DNA of 64,000 bases from Natronincola ferrireducens (GCF_900100845.1 NZ_FNFP01000001.1:124001-188000); one strand, 5' to 3'; shown: positions 8,651 to 18,428, counted from the stretch's first letter. Notes: a model not told the origin generated them from the sequence alone. Program-made: numbers and translations.

Positions 8651-9283
8651 ATGAAGAGAAAGAAAGGGTTCTATGAAAAGTTTATAAAAAGACCACAGGA
8701 TCTTTTCCTTTCTATATCTGCTCTTATAGTTTTAAGTCCTATACTTTTTATCGTGGCTATTTTAGTTAGAACAAAACTAGGTAGTCCAATCATATTTACT
8801 CAAGACAGACCTGGTAAAAATGAGAAGATATTTAAAATGTATAAGTTTAGAACTATGACAGATGAAAGAGATGAAAACGGAGATTTATTACCTGACTCAG
8901 TTAGACTAACTAAGTTTGGGAGAATACTTAGAGCTACTAGTTTAGATGAACTTCCGGAGCTTTGGAATATAGTACGAGGGGACATGTCGGTAATAGGACC
9001 TAGACCTTTATTAGTTATTTATTTAGAGCTATATAACGAGCATCAAAAGAGAAGACATGAAGTGAGACCTGGTCTTTCTGGACATGCTCAGGTTAATGGA
9101 CGTAATGCGATTAGCTGGGAAGATAAGTTTAATCTGGATGTTGAGTATGTTGAGAATATAAGTTTTATAGAAGACTGGAAGATTATATTCAAGACGATTA
9201 AGAAAGTATTTGTTAAGGAAGGCATCAGTTCAGATACATCAGTTACAATGGAGCCTTTTAGAGGAAGTAAAGTAGACAGTTAA
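8651..9283 (+). CDS. pglC: Phosphoglycosyl transferase (PglC-like bacterial sugar transferase)
   Basis: 210 residues, the small monotopic type. One hydrophobic re-entrant segment lies at about residues 17-37. The catalytic core follows with KMYKFRTM near 64-71, the Asp-Glu pair in LDELPELWN near 98-106, and VIGPRP near 113-118. It moves a phospho-sugar from UDP-sugar to undecaprenyl phosphate on the inner leaflet of the membrane and so starts the repeat unit. The short length without an N-terminal five-helix block separates it from WbaP-type enzymes. Its position between pglE- and pglD-like genes points to UDP-diNAc-bacillosamine as substrate (inference). Confidence 0.87.
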   Translation: MKRKKGFYEKFIKRPQDLFLSISALIVLSPILFIVAILVRTKLGSPIIFTQDRPGKNEKIFKMYKFRTMTDERDENGDLLPDSVRLTKFGRILRATSLDELPELWNIVRGDMSVIGPRPLLVIYLELYNEHQKRRHEVRPGLSGHAQVNGRNAISWEDKFNLDVEYVENISFIEDWKIIFKTIKKVFVKEGISSDTSVTMEPFRGSKVDS

Positions 9284-9339
9284 AATATTGAGATTACTGC
9301 AATTATACATTTATTATTTCAGAGGGGAATGTACTTACC

Positions 9340-9960
9340 ATGAAAGATAAATTAATCATCATAGGTGCCAGTGGACATGGAAAAGTTATCGCTGACATAG
9401 CAATAAAAATGAGTAAGTGGCAAAGCATCGCATTCCTCGATGATGACGAGTCTATTAAGATATCTATGGGATTAGAAGTCATCGGTAAAACTACTGATGC
9501 TTTTACATATAAAGAGGGAGCTGATTTCTTTGTTGCGATTGGAAACAATGCTGTTCGAGAAAAAGTCCAGGAGAAATTAATTGAAGAAGGGTTAAATGTG
9601 GTTAGTTTGATTCATCCCAGTGCGATTATTGGTACGGATGTTGAGATCGGCATAGGAACTGTTGTTATGGCCGGAACTGTGATTAATAGCTCTACTAGAA
9701 TCGGTAAAGGATGTATTATCAATACGAGTTCTAGCTTGGATCATGACAATGTTATTGAAAATTATATACATATATCTCCTGGGGCTAACTTGGCTGGAAA
9801 AGTGAAAGTTGGCAAGGGGAGCTGGCTAGGAATAGGAAGTATTGTAAGCAATAATGTAAACATCTGCAGTGGTTGCAAAGTAGGTGCAGGGGCTGTAGTG
9901 GTTAAGGATATTACTGAACCTGGGACATATGTAGGGGTTCCGGTGAGGAAGATAGATTAA
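9340..9960 (+). CDS. pglD: Sugar O/N-acetyltransferase, NeuD/PglD family
   Basis: 206 residues. An N-terminal Rossmann-like part (KLIIIGASGHGKVIADIA, residues 3-20) is followed by a left-handed beta-helix of hexapeptide repeats (about 90-200). The family's catalytic His region (SSSLDHDNVIE) is near residue 130. PglD-type enzymes acetylate the C4 amino group of UDP-4-amino sugars with acetyl-CoA. It follows pglE and pglC in the same direction, so it most likely completes a UDP-diacetamido-trideoxyhexose. Family members acting on sialic acids (NeuD) look alike, but no sialic acid genes are present here. Confidence 0.82.
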   Translation: MKDKLIIIGASGHGKVIADIAIKMSKWQSIAFLDDDESIKISMGLEVIGKTTDAFTYKEGADFFVAIGNNAVREKVQEKLIEEGLNVVSLIHPSAIIGTDVEIGIGTVVMAGTVINSSTRIGKGCIINTSSSLDHDNVIENYIHISPGANLAGKVKVGKGSWLGIGSIVSNNVNICSGCKVGAGAVVVKDITEPGTYVGVPVRKID

Positions 9961-10003
9961 ATCAAACGAAAACACACTATTATATGAAAAGAGGAAGTTG
10001 ATT

Positions 10004-11053
10004 ATGAATTATTTTGTTTATGTTGATGGTATTCTAGGGGTTAAAACCAATGAAAAAGAGTTTCCTTGGTCTTATGGAACGGTAGCTCCAGAATCTACAA
10101 AAGAAAAGTTTGATGAATGTAAGATAAAAATTAATGTAGATGTAAGACATTCAAATGATGTTTTTGGTGCAGACATTAATCTTGATAAAATGGGTAAATA
10201 CCATTATTTTAGCGCCAATAGAAAGGAGAATAAAGTTTATTACGAAAGAAATTTCTTTGGTAAAAGTAAATTAAGATATTCTATTGAAATCAATGGAAAC
10301 GAAATAAATGTTATTGTAGGCAAAAACTATATGAAGTATGTAAAACATAGAATAATGGGTCTACATTCAATGTCATATACATTAACTGATATTACAGCAG
10401 GGTTACTATTAAAAAATGGCATAGCCACTATACATTGTTCAGCAGTTAATGAAGATAATCAATCGATTATTATATTTGCTCCGCCGAATACAGGCAAAAC
10501 ACTCACAAGTATTCAGCTTTGTAAAGACCATAACTTCAAGTTTATTGCAGAGGATTTTGCATTAACAGATGGAGAAAATGTATGGGCTGTTCCTTGGACG
10601 AGTACATTTAGATATTATGATGATATAAATGAATCTAAAGTTGATACTATTGTTAACAAAATCACCTCAGTATTGCCGATTATGGAGTTGATTTCCGTTA
10701 AGAAAAACAAGTCGATTGATACATATCTTGGTGAAGATAGTATTAAGCACTTTTCTAGAGCAACAGATATTGTCGTTCTTGAAAGAGGAAAAAGCGATAT
10801 CGAAAGAGATAAGGCTGAAGGCCTAAGGAAATTAATTAACCTTAACAAATATGAGTTTAATTATCATAAGGCGCCATCAATAGTAGTTATGGATTACTTT
10901 AACGAAGGGTTTTCACCGGAAGCAATGTATGATACAGAGAAGAAAATATTAAACAAACTCATAGATAACTGTAATTATGTTTCAATCTCTGAAGAAGATG
11001 CATTAAATTATGCAAATGTAGTTCTAAGAGAAGTAGTAGAGAAAAAAAGATGA
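10004..11053 (+). CDS. HprK-like P-loop protein in the polysaccharide locus
   Basis: 349 residues from the ATG at 10004; GAGGAAG at 9991-9997 favours this ATG over an in-frame TTG six bases upstream. Near residue 160 a Walker A loop APPNTGKT follows a hydrophobic strand (SIIIFAPP). After it come FIAEDFAL and AVPWTSTFRYYD, the arrangement seen in the C-terminal domain of HPr kinase/phosphorylase and its relatives in glycan and peptide-maturation clusters. The N-terminal half is not recognised. It has no HprK N-terminal domain and may phosphorylate a sugar, lipid or peptide rather than HPr. Its stop overlaps the next start by 4 bases. Confidence 0.6.
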   Translation: MNYFVYVDGILGVKTNEKEFPWSYGTVAPESTKEKFDECKIKINVDVRHSNDVFGADINLDKMGKYHYFSANRKENKVYYERNFFGKSKLRYSIEINGNEINVIVGKNYMKYVKHRIMGLHSMSYTLTDITAGLLLKNGIATIHCSAVNEDNQSIIIFAPPNTGKTLTSIQLCKDHNFKFIAEDFALTDGENVWAVPWTSTFRYYDDINESKVDTIVNKITSVLPIMELISVKKNKSIDTYLGEDSIKHFSRATDIVVLERGKSDIERDKAEGLRKLINLNKYEFNYHKAPSIVVMDYFNEGFSPEAMYDTEKKILNKLIDNCNYVSISEEDALNYANVVLREVVEKKR

Positions 11054-12198
11054 AGAAAATAGTACATGTTTTTACTGTTTCGATGTCAGTAATTTTCCTT
11101 GAGGGATTATATGAAAAATTGAAAAGTAAAGGATATGAATTAATAGTAATCTGCTCAGATGGTGAAGAAGTTCGACATCAAGAAAGACTTGGGAATGTTA
11201 AATATTACCCAGTTAATATGAGCAGAGGTATAAATCCCATTAAAGATTTATCTGCTCTAATTAAAATAATTTCCATTCTCAAAAAAGAAAAACCGTTAAT
11301 TGTCCATGGACATACGCCAAAGGGTGGTATTTTGGCGATGATGGCTGCAAAATTGCTTAAAATAAAACATAGACCTTATCATTTGCACGGATTAAAGTAC
11401 CCTAGTGAAGTAGGAGCAAAACGATTAATTATCAAATGGATGGAAAAAATGACAATTAGTCTTTCAACGAAGGTTTTTGCTGTAAGTAATAGTCTTAAAG
11501 AGTTTGCTATTGCGTCAGGATTAGGATCTAATTTAAAAATTATGGTACTACTGAACGGTAGTGTTAAAGGAATTGATATTAAAGATTCAGAGGAAATACG
11601 AAAGAATAAAGAACAAACTGCTATCAGATTAGGCATTAAGAAAAATGAAGTAACAATAGGCTTTGTAGGTAGAATAACAGAAGAAAAAGGAATATTTGAG
11701 CTCTTGAAAGCTTACAAAAGATTAATAGGGTCAAAACAGAACATTGGATTAATTCTATGTGGACCAACAGAAATTAAAAATTCGCAAAATAGTGTTGTGT
11801 TTGATGAGATTAGAGAATTGCCTAATGTACAATATTTTGGGCAGGTTCATAATCCGTTAGAATACATGGTTTGTTGTGATATTTTTGTTTTACCTTCCTG
11901 GAGGGAAGGGTTTGGCTTAGTTAACATTGAAGCAAACTCAGTTGGACTACCTGTAATAACAACAGATATCGTAGGGTGTAAAGACTCAATTGAAGATCAA
12001 AAAACAGGTATTTTAATTGAAAGTAATAATGTTTGTGATTTAATTGATGCACTAGAACTTCTAATTGAAGATCCAGCACTAAGGAAAGAAATGGGGCAGA
12101 ATGGAATACAGAGAGTTAGAGATTTATATGATAGAAATAAAATTTGGAATACTCTATTAGAAGAATATGAAAGAATGATTAAGGCGGTGAAAGCTTGA
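11050..12198 (+). CDS. Glycosyltransferase family 4 (PglA/CapM-like)
   Basis: 382 residues with a two-domain GT-B fold. The N-terminal acceptor domain carries HGHTPKGG near residue 95. The C-terminal nucleotide-sugar domain carries GFVGRITEEKG near 203 and the family's EX7E motif as EGFGLVNIE near 291. GT4 retaining enzymes add sugars to the lipid-linked repeat unit on the cytoplasmic face. As the first glycosyltransferase after the pglC gene it may add the second sugar to the bacillosamine-type residue (inference). The ATG overlaps the previous stop, so translation is coupled. Confidence 0.85.
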   Translation: MKKIVHVFTVSMSVIFLEGLYEKLKSKGYELIVICSDGEEVRHQERLGNVKYYPVNMSRGINPIKDLSALIKIISILKKEKPLIVHGHTPKGGILAMMAAKLLKIKHRPYHLHGLKYPSEVGAKRLIIKWMEKMTISLSTKVFAVSNSLKEFAIASGLGSNLKIMVLLNGSVKGIDIKDSEEIRKNKEQTAIRLGIKKNEVTIGFVGRITEEKGIFELLKAYKRLIGSKQNIGLILCGPTEIKNSQNSVVFDEIRELPNVQYFGQVHNPLEYMVCCDIFVLPSWREGFGLVNIEANSVGLPVITTDIVGCKDSIEDQKTGILIESNNVCDLIDALELLIEDPALRKEMGQNGIQRVRDLYDRNKIWNTLLEEYERMIKAVKA

Positions 12199-13379
12199 AG
12201 GCATTATTTGCACATGGACTGAAATTTTTTGAAGACTCAAATGGAAACTTGTATCTTCGAGGATATGACACCAATTATTGGAATAGATATCTAAAACATT
12301 TTGATGAATTATATGTAATTGGCCGTAAACAAAGTATTAGTGATGAACATATAGCAGGATTTAATAAATTTGATGGTGATGGTTTGTTTTTTGTGGAAGT
12401 TCCAGATATTCATAACTATAAAACTTATTTTAGAAGTAATAAATTATATGAAAGTATAGCTAAGAAAATAGTGAATGATGTAGATGTAATTATAGCAAGG
12501 ATACCGGGAACATACTCTTCAAAAATCATTAAATATGCAAAGCAGAAGGACAAGCCTTACTTAGTAGAAATGGTAGGTTGTCCATGGGATTCCTTATGGA
12601 ATCATAGCTTGAAAGGAAAATTTGTTGCACCTTTTATGATGCAATCTACTAAAAAAATACTGGGAAAAGCGCCTTATGTTATATACGTCACTAATAAATT
12701 TTTACAAAATAGATATCCTACGAAAGGGAAACAAACTAATTGTTCCAATGTAACGTTGCCAAAGATGGATGATGCAGTCCTAACAAAGAGAATTGAAAAA
12801 ATTAAAAGCAATTCATCCTCAGAGATTGTGATAGGAACGACAGCAGCTGTAGATGTTCGTTATAAAGGGCAGCAGTATGTCGTTGAAGCTTTAGGTAAAT
12901 TAAAAGCAGAAGGCAATACCAATTATAGATATCAATTAGTTGGTGGAGGAGATACTTCATATCTAGAAAGCATAATTAAAAAATATAATGTTGGGGAGCA
13001 AGTTGAATTTCTAGGTGCAAAATCTCACAATAAAGTTTTTGAATGGCTTGATACGATTGATATATATATTCAGCCTAGTAGACAGGAGGGGTTACCAAGA
13101 GCCTTAATAGAAGCAATGAGTAGAGGGTTACCTAGCCTTGGTGCGGCTACAGGAGGTATACCTGAATTATTAGATGAAAAATATATTTTTTCCAACACAA
13201 ATAAAAATATAAGTGAAATTGTTACTATACTTACAAACTTGAGTAAAGAAGACATGGAGATGCAAGCGACCAGAAATTATGAAGAAGCTAAAAAGTATGG
13301 TGAGACGTTGATAGATAATAGAAGATCCGAATTTATTGAAAGTTTTTTAAAAAGTATAAAAAGGGAAGATAGAATATGA
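12195..13379 (+). CDS. Glycosyltransferase family 4
   Basis: 394 residues. The C-terminal GT-B half shows IGTTAAVDVRYKGQQYV near residue 212 (donor-domain start), a YQLVGGGD strand, and the EX7E motif EGLPRALIE near 297. The N-terminal half is divergent and opens KALFAHGLKFFEDSNGNLY. It starts at a TTG that overlaps the previous stop (TTGA), with AAGGCGGTG just upstream. It ends in a 4-base overlap with the next gene. Donor and acceptor cannot be read from sequence. Confidence 0.82.
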   Translation: MKALFAHGLKFFEDSNGNLYLRGYDTNYWNRYLKHFDELYVIGRKQSISDEHIAGFNKFDGDGLFFVEVPDIHNYKTYFRSNKLYESIAKKIVNDVDVIIARIPGTYSSKIIKYAKQKDKPYLVEMVGCPWDSLWNHSLKGKFVAPFMMQSTKKILGKAPYVIYVTNKFLQNRYPTKGKQTNCSNVTLPKMDDAVLTKRIEKIKSNSSSEIVIGTTAAVDVRYKGQQYVVEALGKLKAEGNTNYRYQLVGGGDTSYLESIIKKYNVGEQVEFLGAKSHNKVFEWLDTIDIYIQPSRQEGLPRALIEAMSRGLPSLGAATGGIPELLDEKYIFSNTNKNISEIVTILTNLSKEDMEMQATRNYEEAKKYGETLIDNRRSEFIESFLKSIKREDRI

Positions 13380-14473
13380 AAGTAACTTTACTTTTACCTA
13401 AAATAAGCTATGGTGGAGCTTCTAAAATTATTTCATGGCTGGCGAATCAGTTAACATATAGCGGTTACCAAGTTTCAATAGTTGTGTTTTATACAGGAGA
13501 AGTGCAACAAAAAATTGACAACTCAATCAATATTATTAATTTGAATGATAAGCAAAGCGCTAATAAAATTTCTAGACTGTTGTTTGGAACGTTAAAAACT
13601 CAAAAAAAGCTCAAGAGTGCAATAAATAAGATAGATCCTGATATTATTATTACTTTTGGCGATACAATGGGGTCCCTATATTTACTTACTAATATACTTA
13701 ATAGAAGAAAGATAATCATCTCTGAGAGATCAGATCCATATTCTGTGAATGGGTTAAATCATAAGTTAAGGAGAAAGTTATTTGGATTTGCTGATGGTAT
13801 AGTTTTTCAAACTGAGGGTGCAAAACAGTACTTCTCTAAGCGTATTCAAAATAAAGGAAGAGTTATTGTTAATCCAGTAATAAACCCAAATCAAATGAAC
13901 AATAAGCATTTTGAATATAATCAGTACAGTAAGGACATTGTATGTGTATCTCGTTTCGATGTTAAACAAAAGAGGCAAGATCTGATGATTAGAGCATTTA
14001 GAAAAGTTATCAAAATTCACGATGGCATGAAATTAAGATTTTATGGAGATGGAAAAGATTTACCTATGATTGAGAAGATGGTCAAAGATTATGACTTGTC
14101 AGGAAGTGTGGTTTTTGAAGGGAAGACCAAAAATGTAATTGATCGTATAAGAAAATCTAGAATGTTCGTTTTGACTTCTGACTACGAGGGGATTCCAAAT
14201 GCATTGATAGAAGCAATGACTATTGGATTACCTGTTATTTCTACAGATTGTAGTCCTGGAGGTGCTAAAGTATTAATTGATAATTATGAGAATGGGATTT
14301 TAGTACCAAGGGAAGATGAAGACGAATTAGCTGATGCAATATGCTATATTATTGAAAATACCTCCCATGCGAGCAAGATGGGAGAGAAAGCAAAAACAAT
14401 CATTAATAAGTTTTCAGAAGAAAAAGTATATGGAGAATGGAATGATTTTATTGAATACGTGGCTAATCACTGA
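13376..14473 (+). CDS. Glycosyltransferase family 4
   Basis: 365 residues. N-terminal LLLPKISYGGASKIISWLA is the loop that binds the acceptor in many GT4 enzymes. The C-terminal half shows VCVSRFDVKQKRQDLMIRAF near 183 and the EX7E motif EGIPNALIE near 270, followed by the GLPVISTDCSPGG donor loop. This is the closest of the three to GalNAc-alpha-GalNAc-type transferases (PglH/WbpY-like), judged only by the SPGG donor loop. ATGA overlap with the gene before; 8 bases to the stop-to-RBS region of the polymerase gene. Confidence 0.84.
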   Translation: MKVTLLLPKISYGGASKIISWLANQLTYSGYQVSIVVFYTGEVQQKIDNSINIINLNDKQSANKISRLLFGTLKTQKKLKSAINKIDPDIIITFGDTMGSLYLLTNILNRRKIIISERSDPYSVNGLNHKLRRKLFGFADGIVFQTEGAKQYFSKRIQNKGRVIVNPVINPNQMNNKHFEYNQYSKDIVCVSRFDVKQKRQDLMIRAFRKVIKIHDGMKLRFYGDGKDLPMIEKMVKDYDLSGSVVFEGKTKNVIDRIRKSRMFVLTSDYEGIPNALIEAMTIGLPVISTDCSPGGAKVLIDNYENGILVPREDEDELADAICYIIENTSHASKMGEKAKTIINKFSEEKVYGEWNDFIEYVANH

Positions 14474-14487
14474 ATGGAGTAATGCCT

Positions 14488-15936
14488 ATGATTATTAAGA
14501 AGTCCAATGAAAGAAAAAAAAGAGTAGAAAAAAGGAACTTGTTTTTTTTAATATTTAATATATTCATTTTAATGCTGCTGTTATTATTTTTTATTTACAC
14601 AAAAGATAATAATACATACCATTCTGAATGGTATAAGACAGTAAGTATATTATCACTATCTTTACTCATTTATTATATAGTTTATTTTTATAATTATAGA
14701 TTGTTTTATGACTTTAGGTTTTGGTTCATTATTTTAACCTATCTTTTTATGTACAGTAAAATATACCTAAGGTTTTTTGGGATTGAAGATCCCTTTTACA
14801 GACCTTTTTTAGATAAGTATGCTTTGGATGTTTTATATACTACCGGCATGATAGTTGTATGTTACACTCAAGCTTTGTTTACAGGTTTCACATGGATCGG
14901 GAAAAGAACGAAAAAATCAAAGTTATATAAGCTTAAAGAAAACATTTCTGATCTGAGAGCAAAGAAATTAATATACTTGACTGGTAGTATACTAATTGCA
15001 ATATCATTGCCTTTCCGACTTATAGTTGATTATAACACGATAGCTACCACTTATTTAACGGGATCTTACTCAAATCGCGCAGGTATGACAGGTCTATATA
15101 ATGATATTGCGATATTATTCATCCCAGGTATAGTTTATTTGATTTCAAGTAATTACAAAAAAAGAAGGTTTGCAACCATACTTGCAATAACTACTTTGCT
15201 GTATTTTGTGTTAATAATGATTATGAGTGGAGATCGGAGATATTATATAACAGGCATATTAGCGGTAGTCTTAAGTTACTTAAAGGCATATAATATAAAT
15301 TTATCCATTATTAAACTAATAATACTTGGAACAGCGTCGAATATAATGTTAAATTTATTGGCTGTTTTACGTGTGATTCGTAGCAGGGGATTATTATCAC
15401 CACTGGAATTTCTAAAACAATTTAGTAATGACTTAATTAACTCTAAAGGAATCATAGAAGCAATGTCAGAGTTCGGATATTCATTTTATTCAGTTGTACA
15501 AGTTGTAAGATTTATACCTGAATATATACCACATCAATTGGGGATAGGTATATTTGGTGCAATACCTACATTACTGCCAATTGGGTTTATAATTAGAGAT
15601 TTTTTAAACAAAGTTTCAATTTCAAGAACAATTAATGTTTTAGATGGTCATACGTTAGGTTCTACTATTGTAGGAAACTTATATGCGGACTTTTCTTGGT
15701 TTTTTGTTATAGCTGCAATAATTTTTGGGAAGATAATGTACGAAGCTACTGCAATTAAAACAATTGATAACGATAATCTTGCTTATGCAAGACAGTATTC
15801 CATGCTTTATGTTTTGGTGAATTCAGTGAGAGCTTCATTTCTTGAAATATTTAGGCCTTCTGTAACAGTGTATTTAATTCCGATAATGATACTATTATTG
15901 ATATCTAAAAGGGGGAAGTTTAATGGCAGTGAATAG
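14488..15936 (+). CDS. wzy: O-antigen/oligosaccharide repeat polymerase (Wzy-like)
   Basis: 482 residues with about 10-12 hydrophobic helices and a polar N-terminus, typical of Wzy-type polymerases. A large loop near residues 270-390 includes RVIRSRGLLSPLEF and the GHTLGSTIVGNLYADF motif that is common in O-antigen polymerases of this group. The start at 14488 is chosen because GGAG (14476-14479) sits 8 bases before it; an in-frame ATG at 14482 would leave 2 bases. The 3' end overlaps the next gene by 14 bases. The identification rests on topology and context more than on sequence motifs. Confidence 0.72.
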   Translation: MIIKKSNERKKRVEKRNLFFLIFNIFILMLLLLFFIYTKDNNTYHSEWYKTVSILSLSLLIYYIVYFYNYRLFYDFRFWFIILTYLFMYSKIYLRFFGIEDPFYRPFLDKYALDVLYTTGMIVVCYTQALFTGFTWIGKRTKKSKLYKLKENISDLRAKKLIYLTGSILIAISLPFRLIVDYNTIATTYLTGSYSNRAGMTGLYNDIAILFIPGIVYLISSNYKKRRFATILAITTLLYFVLIMIMSGDRRYYITGILAVVLSYLKAYNINLSIIKLIILGTASNIMLNLLAVLRVIRSRGLLSPLEFLKQFSNDLINSKGIIEAMSEFGYSFYSVVQVVRFIPEYIPHQLGIGIFGAIPTLLPIGFIIRDFLNKVSISRTINVLDGHTLGSTIVGNLYADFSWFFVIAAIIFGKIMYEATAIKTIDNDNLAYARQYSMLYVLVNSVRASFLEIFRPSVTVYLIPIMILLLISKRGKFNGSE

Positions 15937-17095
15937 GCAAGAAAAATCCAAAATTGGCGTAATAACCTATGTAAGATCGAATAATTGGGGGACATTTTTG
16001 CAGGCATATGCGACGGTTAAATTACTTGAAAAATATCTTGGTGATTATTATGAAGTTGAACTAATTGATATTACAACAAGAGCTAAGACAACAGAAGGAA
16101 GAAAAAGTAAAAGTTTAAGGGAAATTTTGCAATATCCTAAGAGATTCTTATTATCAAGAAAACTAAGAAAAAATCATGAAAATATTATTAAGTTTTACGA
16201 ATCCAACTTGAAATTGTCAGAACGATTCCATTCAGAACATTTCAACGAGGCACTAAAATTTATTAAAGATAGGCAATATGATATTTTAGTTTCAGGTAGC
16301 GATGAAATATGGGCAAATAAATCTGGTGTAGATATACCTAATATTTATTATATACCTCATGAGATAATAGCTCGTAAAATTAGTATAGCACCTTCAGCAA
16401 ACCGTGGAGATTTAAATACTTTGACTGACAAAGAAAAATCATATATTAAGCATTCTTTATCTGGATATGATTATATAACCGTTAGAGATAAGAATACCTA
16501 TGAATTTGTTACAGATTTAACTGATAAAAAAGTATCGCTAATATACGATCCAACCCTAGGGTGCGAGTTTGAACCGGTACCTCATCAAAAAATTCGAAGG
16601 GATAAAAAAGTAATAGCATTAATGTTTGGTAAGGTTAATCCAGATGTGGCTCAAAGAATTGTGGAGAGATATGGGAAAAAGTATAAAATTGTTTCAATTC
16701 ATAGTTACATTCCAAAAACCGAATGGCTATATATTAAGGATCCTTTAGAATTTGTTAGTTTGTATAATGAAATTGATTTGATGATTACTAGTAGTTATCA
16801 TGGAACGATATTTAGTATTAAAAGTGATACATCATTTATTTCTATTGATAATGAATCAATCTACAAGCAATATAGTAGCAAGATTTCTGATTTATTAAAT
16901 CGACTTAAGTTAGAAGAACATTACCAACCTATTTTAGATAATTCTGAGGTTGAATATGAGATGCTATTTAAAAAAATAGACAAGTTATTAGAGCATGAAT
17001 CAAGTTTAAATTTTAATGATGCAAAGAAAAGTGCATATGATGTAGTAAATAATTCACTAGCAGAGATACGCAACACTATAATAAAAAAAGATTAA
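15923..17095 (+). CDS. Polysaccharide pyruvyl transferase family protein
   Basis: 390 residues. The N-terminus IGVITYVRSNNWGTFLQAYA is the family's opening strand and glycine loop. Further on are VSGSDEIWANKSG near residue 125 and the C-terminal TSSYHGTIFSIKSDTSF region near 290, whose His is conserved. These enzymes put a pyruvate ketal from PEP onto a sugar of cell-wall or exopolysaccharide repeat units, adding negative charge. GGGGGAAG before the ATG is a good ribosome site inside the end of the polymerase gene. Confidence 0.83.
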   Translation: MAVNRQEKSKIGVITYVRSNNWGTFLQAYATVKLLEKYLGDYYEVELIDITTRAKTTEGRKSKSLREILQYPKRFLLSRKLRKNHENIIKFYESNLKLSERFHSEHFNEALKFIKDRQYDILVSGSDEIWANKSGVDIPNIYYIPHEIIARKISIAPSANRGDLNTLTDKEKSYIKHSLSGYDYITVRDKNTYEFVTDLTDKKVSLIYDPTLGCEFEPVPHQKIRRDKKVIALMFGKVNPDVAQRIVERYGKKYKIVSIHSYIPKTEWLYIKDPLEFVSLYNEIDLMITSSYHGTIFSIKSDTSFISIDNESIYKQYSSKISDLLNRLKLEEHYQPILDNSEVEYEMLFKKIDKLLEHESSLNFNDAKKSAYDVVNNSLAEIRNTIIKKD

Positions 17096-17109
17096 AGGGG
17101 GTGTCTTGT

Positions 17110-18309
17110 TTGGTTCCATCAGAACAGTTCTTGTTTGATAGATTTAATACAGCTAGAAGTCCTTTTTCAATTGATACTTCCAAGCAACCACAAATACTAT
17201 GGGAATCTAATTTACGATCACTATCTAAAGCTGGACCTGAATCTGCACCAGTCTTTGATAGGTATGGCAATATGTATTTTGGTTCTCATGATGGATGTTT
17301 TTACTCATACGACAAAAATGGTAATCATAGATGGATGTATAGCGTAGGCGCTCAGATTTATTCTAGTCCAATTATTAATGATGAGAGAGTCATTGTTGCT
17401 TCTGGAAATGGTTATTTGCTTTGCTTTAGTTTAAATGGGGAACTATTATGGACATATGATATAGCGGAAGAAAATAGGAGGTTTAAAGTAAGAATCAAGA
17501 ATGATTTTAGAAATTATTTGTCGACTGTTATGAAATTCGGACTATCAAGATACCAATTTAAGTTATGGAATCGTATGTCATGGGCGTCTCCTAAAATAAT
17601 AGATGATGCAGTTTATATAACAGGTTGTGGTAAAGGGGTACATGCAGTGGATAAAATTACTGGTAAAAGATTGTGGGTAAGAGAAATGGAAAAACCCAAC
17701 CATCACCTAGCAGGCGTAGTTACAGGTATATATGGAGACATAATCGCGGTTGCTCAAAAACGATGGATATACTCATTAACCACTGCAAATAAAGTACGAT
17801 GGAAGAAAAGACTGAAAAACAACTGGGACAATTGGTCGACACCGAGTGTTGATCCAAAAACTGGTGACATTTTCATCGCTTCTAGCAATGGAGAAACTAA
17901 AAGTATTCTTTATTGTTATAGTAAGGATGGAGAAGTCAAGTGGTCAACAGATTTAGAGGGTGCAATAAGGGGAAGTGCAGCTATTTCATACGATACGTAC
18001 GTTGTTCTTGTGACGCTTAGTGGACATTTGTATTTCGTTGACAAAAATCAGGGGAATGTCATAAAAGATGAACTAATATCGCAATCAACTAGGGCTTTAT
18101 GGACAACGCCTACCATCGACAAAACTGGAAATGTATTATTTACTATAAAAGAATCTAGTAAAGAAGGTTCAATAATTTGCTTTAATAAAAACGGTGATTT
18201 AGTTTGGAAGTTAGAAGGAGTGGGAAAAACTCTTTCTGTCCCAATAATAGATGAAAAAGGAAGAATTTTTATTGGGTCATGGAGAGGTTCTATGATGTGT
18301 ATAAAATAA
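17110..18309 (+). CDS. PQQ/BamB-like beta-propeller protein
   Basis: 399 residues built of repeated blade motifs such as YGNMYFGSHDGCFYSYDKNG, AVDKITGKRLWVREM and IICFNKNGDLVWKLEG, the pattern of PQQ-enzyme-like propellers. No signal peptide or membrane helix is apparent, so it may be cytosolic or escort its partners. The TTG at 17110 is preferred because AAAGGGGG ends 7-8 bases upstream; the GTG at 17101 is directly next to that site. It sits between the pyruvyl transferase and flippase genes on the same strand. A structural or glycan-binding role is possible, but no function is known for such genes in these loci. Confidence 0.7.
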   Translation: MVPSEQFLFDRFNTARSPFSIDTSKQPQILWESNLRSLSKAGPESAPVFDRYGNMYFGSHDGCFYSYDKNGNHRWMYSVGAQIYSSPIINDERVIVASGNGYLLCFSLNGELLWTYDIAEENRRFKVRIKNDFRNYLSTVMKFGLSRYQFKLWNRMSWASPKIIDDAVYITGCGKGVHAVDKITGKRLWVREMEKPNHHLAGVVTGIYGDIIAVAQKRWIYSLTTANKVRWKKRLKNNWDNWSTPSVDPKTGDIFIASSNGETKSILYCYSKDGEVKWSTDLEGAIRGSAAISYDTYVVLVTLSGHLYFVDKNQGNVIKDELISQSTRALWTTPTIDKTGNVLFTIKESSKEGSIICFNKNGDLVWKLEGVGKTLSVPIIDEKGRIFIGSWRGSMMCIK

Positions 18310-18428
18310 AAATTTAGTAAAAATATGCTCCTTATCATTAACAAGCAAAAGATGATATAGGTAGCATTCATTAATACAAGTTCTGCTTTTAGAACATGTA
18401 ATTTTTTAATTGAGAGGATGTAAAACAT

